This document shows positions 61,490-64,000 of a stretch of 64,000 nucleotides of DNA, piece by piece. The notes under the pieces were generated by a model, which was not told where the DNA came from, ran no database searches, and saw only the letters and a list, made by a program, of their open reading frames with translations. This DNA is from Carnegiea gigantea (Eukaryota; Streptophyta; Magnoliopsida; Caryophyllales; Cactaceae), in the NCBI GenBank assembly GCA_029747015.1, contig JAKOGI010000111.1:566001-630000 (forward strand). Direction: 5' to 3'. The translations under genes were made by a program, and so were the position numbers. Position 1 is the first letter of the stretch; the number at the start of each line of letters is the position of its first letter.

Positions 61490-62609
61490 CAACCATCTCT
61501 CCAACTCTGGTTGTGGCTTACTCTGATGCTGCTTAGGCTGGCTGCAAGGAGTCCTGTCGCTCTACCATGGGGTATGCTGCTTTTCTTGGCCCAAATCTCA
61601 TTGCCTGGCACTGCAAGAAGCAATCTACCATCTCCAAGTCTTCTACTGAGGTTGAGTACAGGGCTCTTGATTATACAGTTGATGAAACTACATGGGTTCG
61701 TAAGCTCTTGTATGACCTTGGTGTCACTCTCTCTACGCCTGTCCACCTCTATTGTGACAACCTCAGTGCTACTTACATGTCTGCTAACCCCGTGCAACAT
61801 GATTGTGGCAAGCACATTGCTATGGATTATGTTGAGAATATCACACATGAGTAAAGAAGTCCCACATCGGGAGTTTGAAAAAGAAGGGTCATGGTATATA
61901 AGTCAAGTGGGCTACTCCTCCTATTGTCAATGGATTTTAGGATGGAACCTCACTTGGGCTTGTTGCCATAGGCCTTGGTTGAAGTGGGCTCCTTCCTTGG
62001 ATCTCCCCAGTAAATGGTATCAGAGCCGATGGTGCGTTCAGCTAGGCGACAAAGGTGTGGCATGGTGGACCCCATGGACGAGCTTGGTGAAGTGACACAC
62101 ACATGTTGATCGAGTGGTAATACGTGTGCTGCAGCGTGGCTTGATGGCGTGGATAAGCTCTTGATGGTGGCTTGACACCTTGGTAAAGGCTCCCGCTCAA
62201 GGGGGAGCTTGTGCGTTGATGTGGTGTGAAAGAGACTCATGTGTGAGGGGGAGATTGTTGGGAATATCACACATGAGTAAAGAAGCTCCACATTAGAAGT
62301 TTGAAAAAGAAGGGTCACGGTATAGAAGTCAAGTGGGCTACTACTTCTATTATCAATTGGTTTTAGGATGGAACCTCACTTGAGCTTGTTGCCCTGGACC
62401 TTAGTTGAAGTGAGCTCCTTCCTTGGATCTCCCCAATAGATTATCACTTTGTTCGGGAGCGGGTTGTTGATGGAGATTTAGTCATTCGTTATATTCCTAC
62501 TAAGTTGCAAACTGCTGACATTTTTATCATAGGGTTATCGTCGCAGCAGTTTATATTACATAGAACCAATCTGTCCGTTCGTCCTCCTGATCAGATTGAG
62601 AGGGCATAG
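61490..62609 (+). pseudogene. RNase H and C-terminus, split by a TRIM
   Basis: The first part (to 61829) has VVAYSDAA-stop-AGC, a stop where Trp is expected, then WHCKKQSTISKSSTEVEYR and LYCDNLSATYMSANPVQHDC, ending HIAMDY. After the TRIM the frame resumes from the duplicated GATTA with HFVRERVVDGDLVIRYIPTK and LSSQQFILHRTNLSVRPPDQ, ending at TAG 62607-62609 just inside the 3' LTR. The two halves fit together exactly across the insertion. Confidence 0.92.
61830..62438 (+). mobile_element. TRIM retroelement, 609 bp, nested in copia RNase H, TSD GATTA
   Basis: Two 183-bp LTRs (61830..62012 and 62256..62438) begin TGTTGRGAATATCACACATG and end CTCCCCARTA. The internal 243 bp starts with the primer site TGGTATCAGAGC (62014) and ends with GTGTGAGGGGGAGAT before the second LTR. 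GATTA flanks the unit at 61825-61829 and 62439-62443. The LTRs contain TCCCACAT, a TATA-like GGTATATAAGTC and a TTTTAGGATGGAACCTCACTT block. About 20 of 183 positions differ. No coding capacity. Confidence 0.93.
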
Positions 62610-62714
62610 AGGATATATAGGAATATAAATGTAATTTTTATTATGTGACTGTGACTATATATGCAAGGTCAGGCTCTCAGGTTTGGGTGAGCCATTCATT
62701 CAGTAAATCTCACA
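62604..62714 (+). repeat. 3' LTR (111 bp) of the copia element
   Basis: A copy of 56870..56980 followed by GTATT. The last codons and the stop of pol overlap its start. Confidence 0.88.
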
Positions 62715-62719
62715 GTATT

Positions 62720-64000
62720 TTTGTGCGCAGCCTAGCAACACCTGGCAGGTGGCGTTCATGGATTGGCTCAACTAAAGAGTTACTTGGGAGACCCATGGCC
62801 TCTTTAATTAATAATAATTCTAACTTGGATTTGTACCTTTCCCCTTATCATGTATAGTGTACTTACTGTAAGATACTCATTTCAATGATAGCAGAATTTA
62901 GCTTCTTCGTACATTTGGATTCTAAATCATCTAATCTTCTAACCAAAAAGAAAGCTGACCTTTATCGAACTTGTGGGCATCGTTCTAATTCAGTGGGTAC
63001 ATAGCCAAATTATGATGTTCTTTCATGAATATTTTTAAATTGGTTTTAGCATTTTAGCATAGCTCATCAAGGATGTGTTTTGTAATAACATTGATGATAA
63101 AATATATTTTTTCTTTGAAAAATATTTTTTTTGGTGTAGTGAAAAATAATTTTTATGAAGATGTGAAAAATCAACTGACTACAATTGTTTTAGAAAAGAG
63201 GAAGTGTATTTTTCTATGGTGAGCTTAGTTAAGGAAAAATAACTTTTGCCAGTAAATATTTTTCAATTTTATGATATTTTGCAAAACAACAGCATGTAAA
63301 AGACAAATTTTTAGGAAAATGATTTTCAACCTTGAGAGGAAAACTAAGTTTATTTTATTTATTTTTTTGTGGGGCAAACAAAGGAAGGAACTTAATTAGC
63401 CTCTTCCAATTACACTTACAGATTAAGCCTCCTTTGTTCCCAGTTTCCAATCTCTTACCGCAAATCAAGATAGATGTTGCCAATCAAATTAAAATAGAGG
63501 ATTCAAGACCAAGAAAAAAAGTAATATTCTTATGCCTTTTAATTTTTAATTCTTTTTACCTTGTGACTAGTTAGTTTAATCTTTTCACCTTCTAAATACC
63601 TAGGAACATTTTTCTTAACGATCAATTTTAGTTGGAAAATAATTTTCCTTCAAAAGTGATATTTCTTCACAAGCCAAATGTGCGAACTCACACAACAATC
63701 TGTTATGGGTTATTCAGCATTGAACTATGTGGATGCTGAAGATTGAAGGAGTTCAGGGGTACGAGGAAGAGAGAGTAGAGACAAAACGATTAAAATCAAG
63801 AAGAGGTGTTATTGTCAAATCCTGGGAGCTATTTAATATACGTGGATCAAGATAATTTGAACTTTATACAGTAATGTTTTTAAAGACAGGAAGCTATTAA
63901 ATGTGTAGGTAAACTTGAACAACACATATGATAGGCTTAAAAAGTACGTCTACATAGGATCTTCTACTGGAAAGGATGATTAGTAAATATAATCAAACAA
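62720..64000. other. Non-coding stretch to the window end
   Basis: AT-rich. No gene, element end or RNA gene recognised; the frame 63332..63574 is low-complexity in its first part and not convincing. Confidence 0.5.

Larger units (their letters stand above)
56870..62714 (+). mobile_element. Ty1/copia retrotransposon with 111-bp LTRs, decayed, TSD GTATT
   Basis: LTRs of exactly 111 bp lie at 56870..56980 and 62604..62714, flanked by GTATT (56865-56869 and 62715-62719). The primer site TGGTATCAGAACC (56981) adjoins the first LTR and a purine-rich TTGAGAGGG precedes the second. The order gag, protease, integrase, RT, RNase H is that of copia. Very short LTRs and compact size fit Ale/Retrofit-like elements, but that assignment is tentative. 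The LTRs differ at about 12 positions. Many stops and shifts make it dead, and a TRIM lies in the RNase H region. Without the TRIM the element is about 5.2 kb. Confidence 0.92.

Overview
The window looks like nuclear DNA of a dicotyledonous plant. It is AT-rich, has long (AT)n, (AAT)n and homopolymer tracts, and is dominated by plant transposable elements with tRNA-iMet-type primer sites. I can support one intact host gene: an EARLY FLOWERING 4-like (DUF1313) circadian-clock gene on the + strand, with a one-exon CDS at 24949..25296 and a probable 5'UTR intron upstream. Everything else I recognise is mobile DNA, gene fragments or low-complexity sequence.

Layout. 0.1-5.3 kb: a hAT-type element with a perfect 8-bp target duplication and an Au-like SINE remnant inside it, a 270-bp (AT)n tract, a CACTA-like element with a large internal palindrome, and the terminus of a second hAT-like element. 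5.5-15.1 kb: a young SIRE/Maximus-like Ty1/copia element on the - strand (1.59-kb LTRs, 5-bp target duplication AAGAA, an extra ORF after pol), disabled by frameshifts and stops. 15-23 kb: mostly non-coding, with a hAT-like fragment, a compound palindromic microsatellite and a coding-poor element bounded by ~0.9-kb direct repeats. 23.4-25.6 kb: the ELF4-like gene, followed by poly-G tracts. 27.2-39.4 kb: two diverged ~520-bp LTRs flanking an exon remnant resembling plant ELM2 proteins and a complete but decayed - strand copia element (30329..37928, 330-bp LTRs). The leader of that element carries an array of short hairpins whose stems covary. 38-46.5 kb: a CACTA remnant, a 1.6-kb CACTA element containing a gene-like unit, a 781-bp MITE and a hAT-like element. 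47.6-48.2 kb: a 524-bp TRIM. 48.4-50.3 kb: a decayed LINE ORF1-type RRM gene. 56.9-62.7 kb: a copia element with 111-bp LTRs, target duplication GTATT and many premature stops, most of them at CAG codons, with a second 609-bp TRIM inserted in its RNase H region (target duplication GATTA).

Relative ages follow from hand-counted LTR differences: SIRE-like about 1.6%, the 330-bp-LTR copia about 7%, the 111-bp-LTR copia and the TRIM inside it about 11% each, and the outer 520-bp LTR pair near 18%. No rRNA, tRNA or CRISPR feature was recognised. All comparisons were made by eye and family names come from recalled motifs, not searches.
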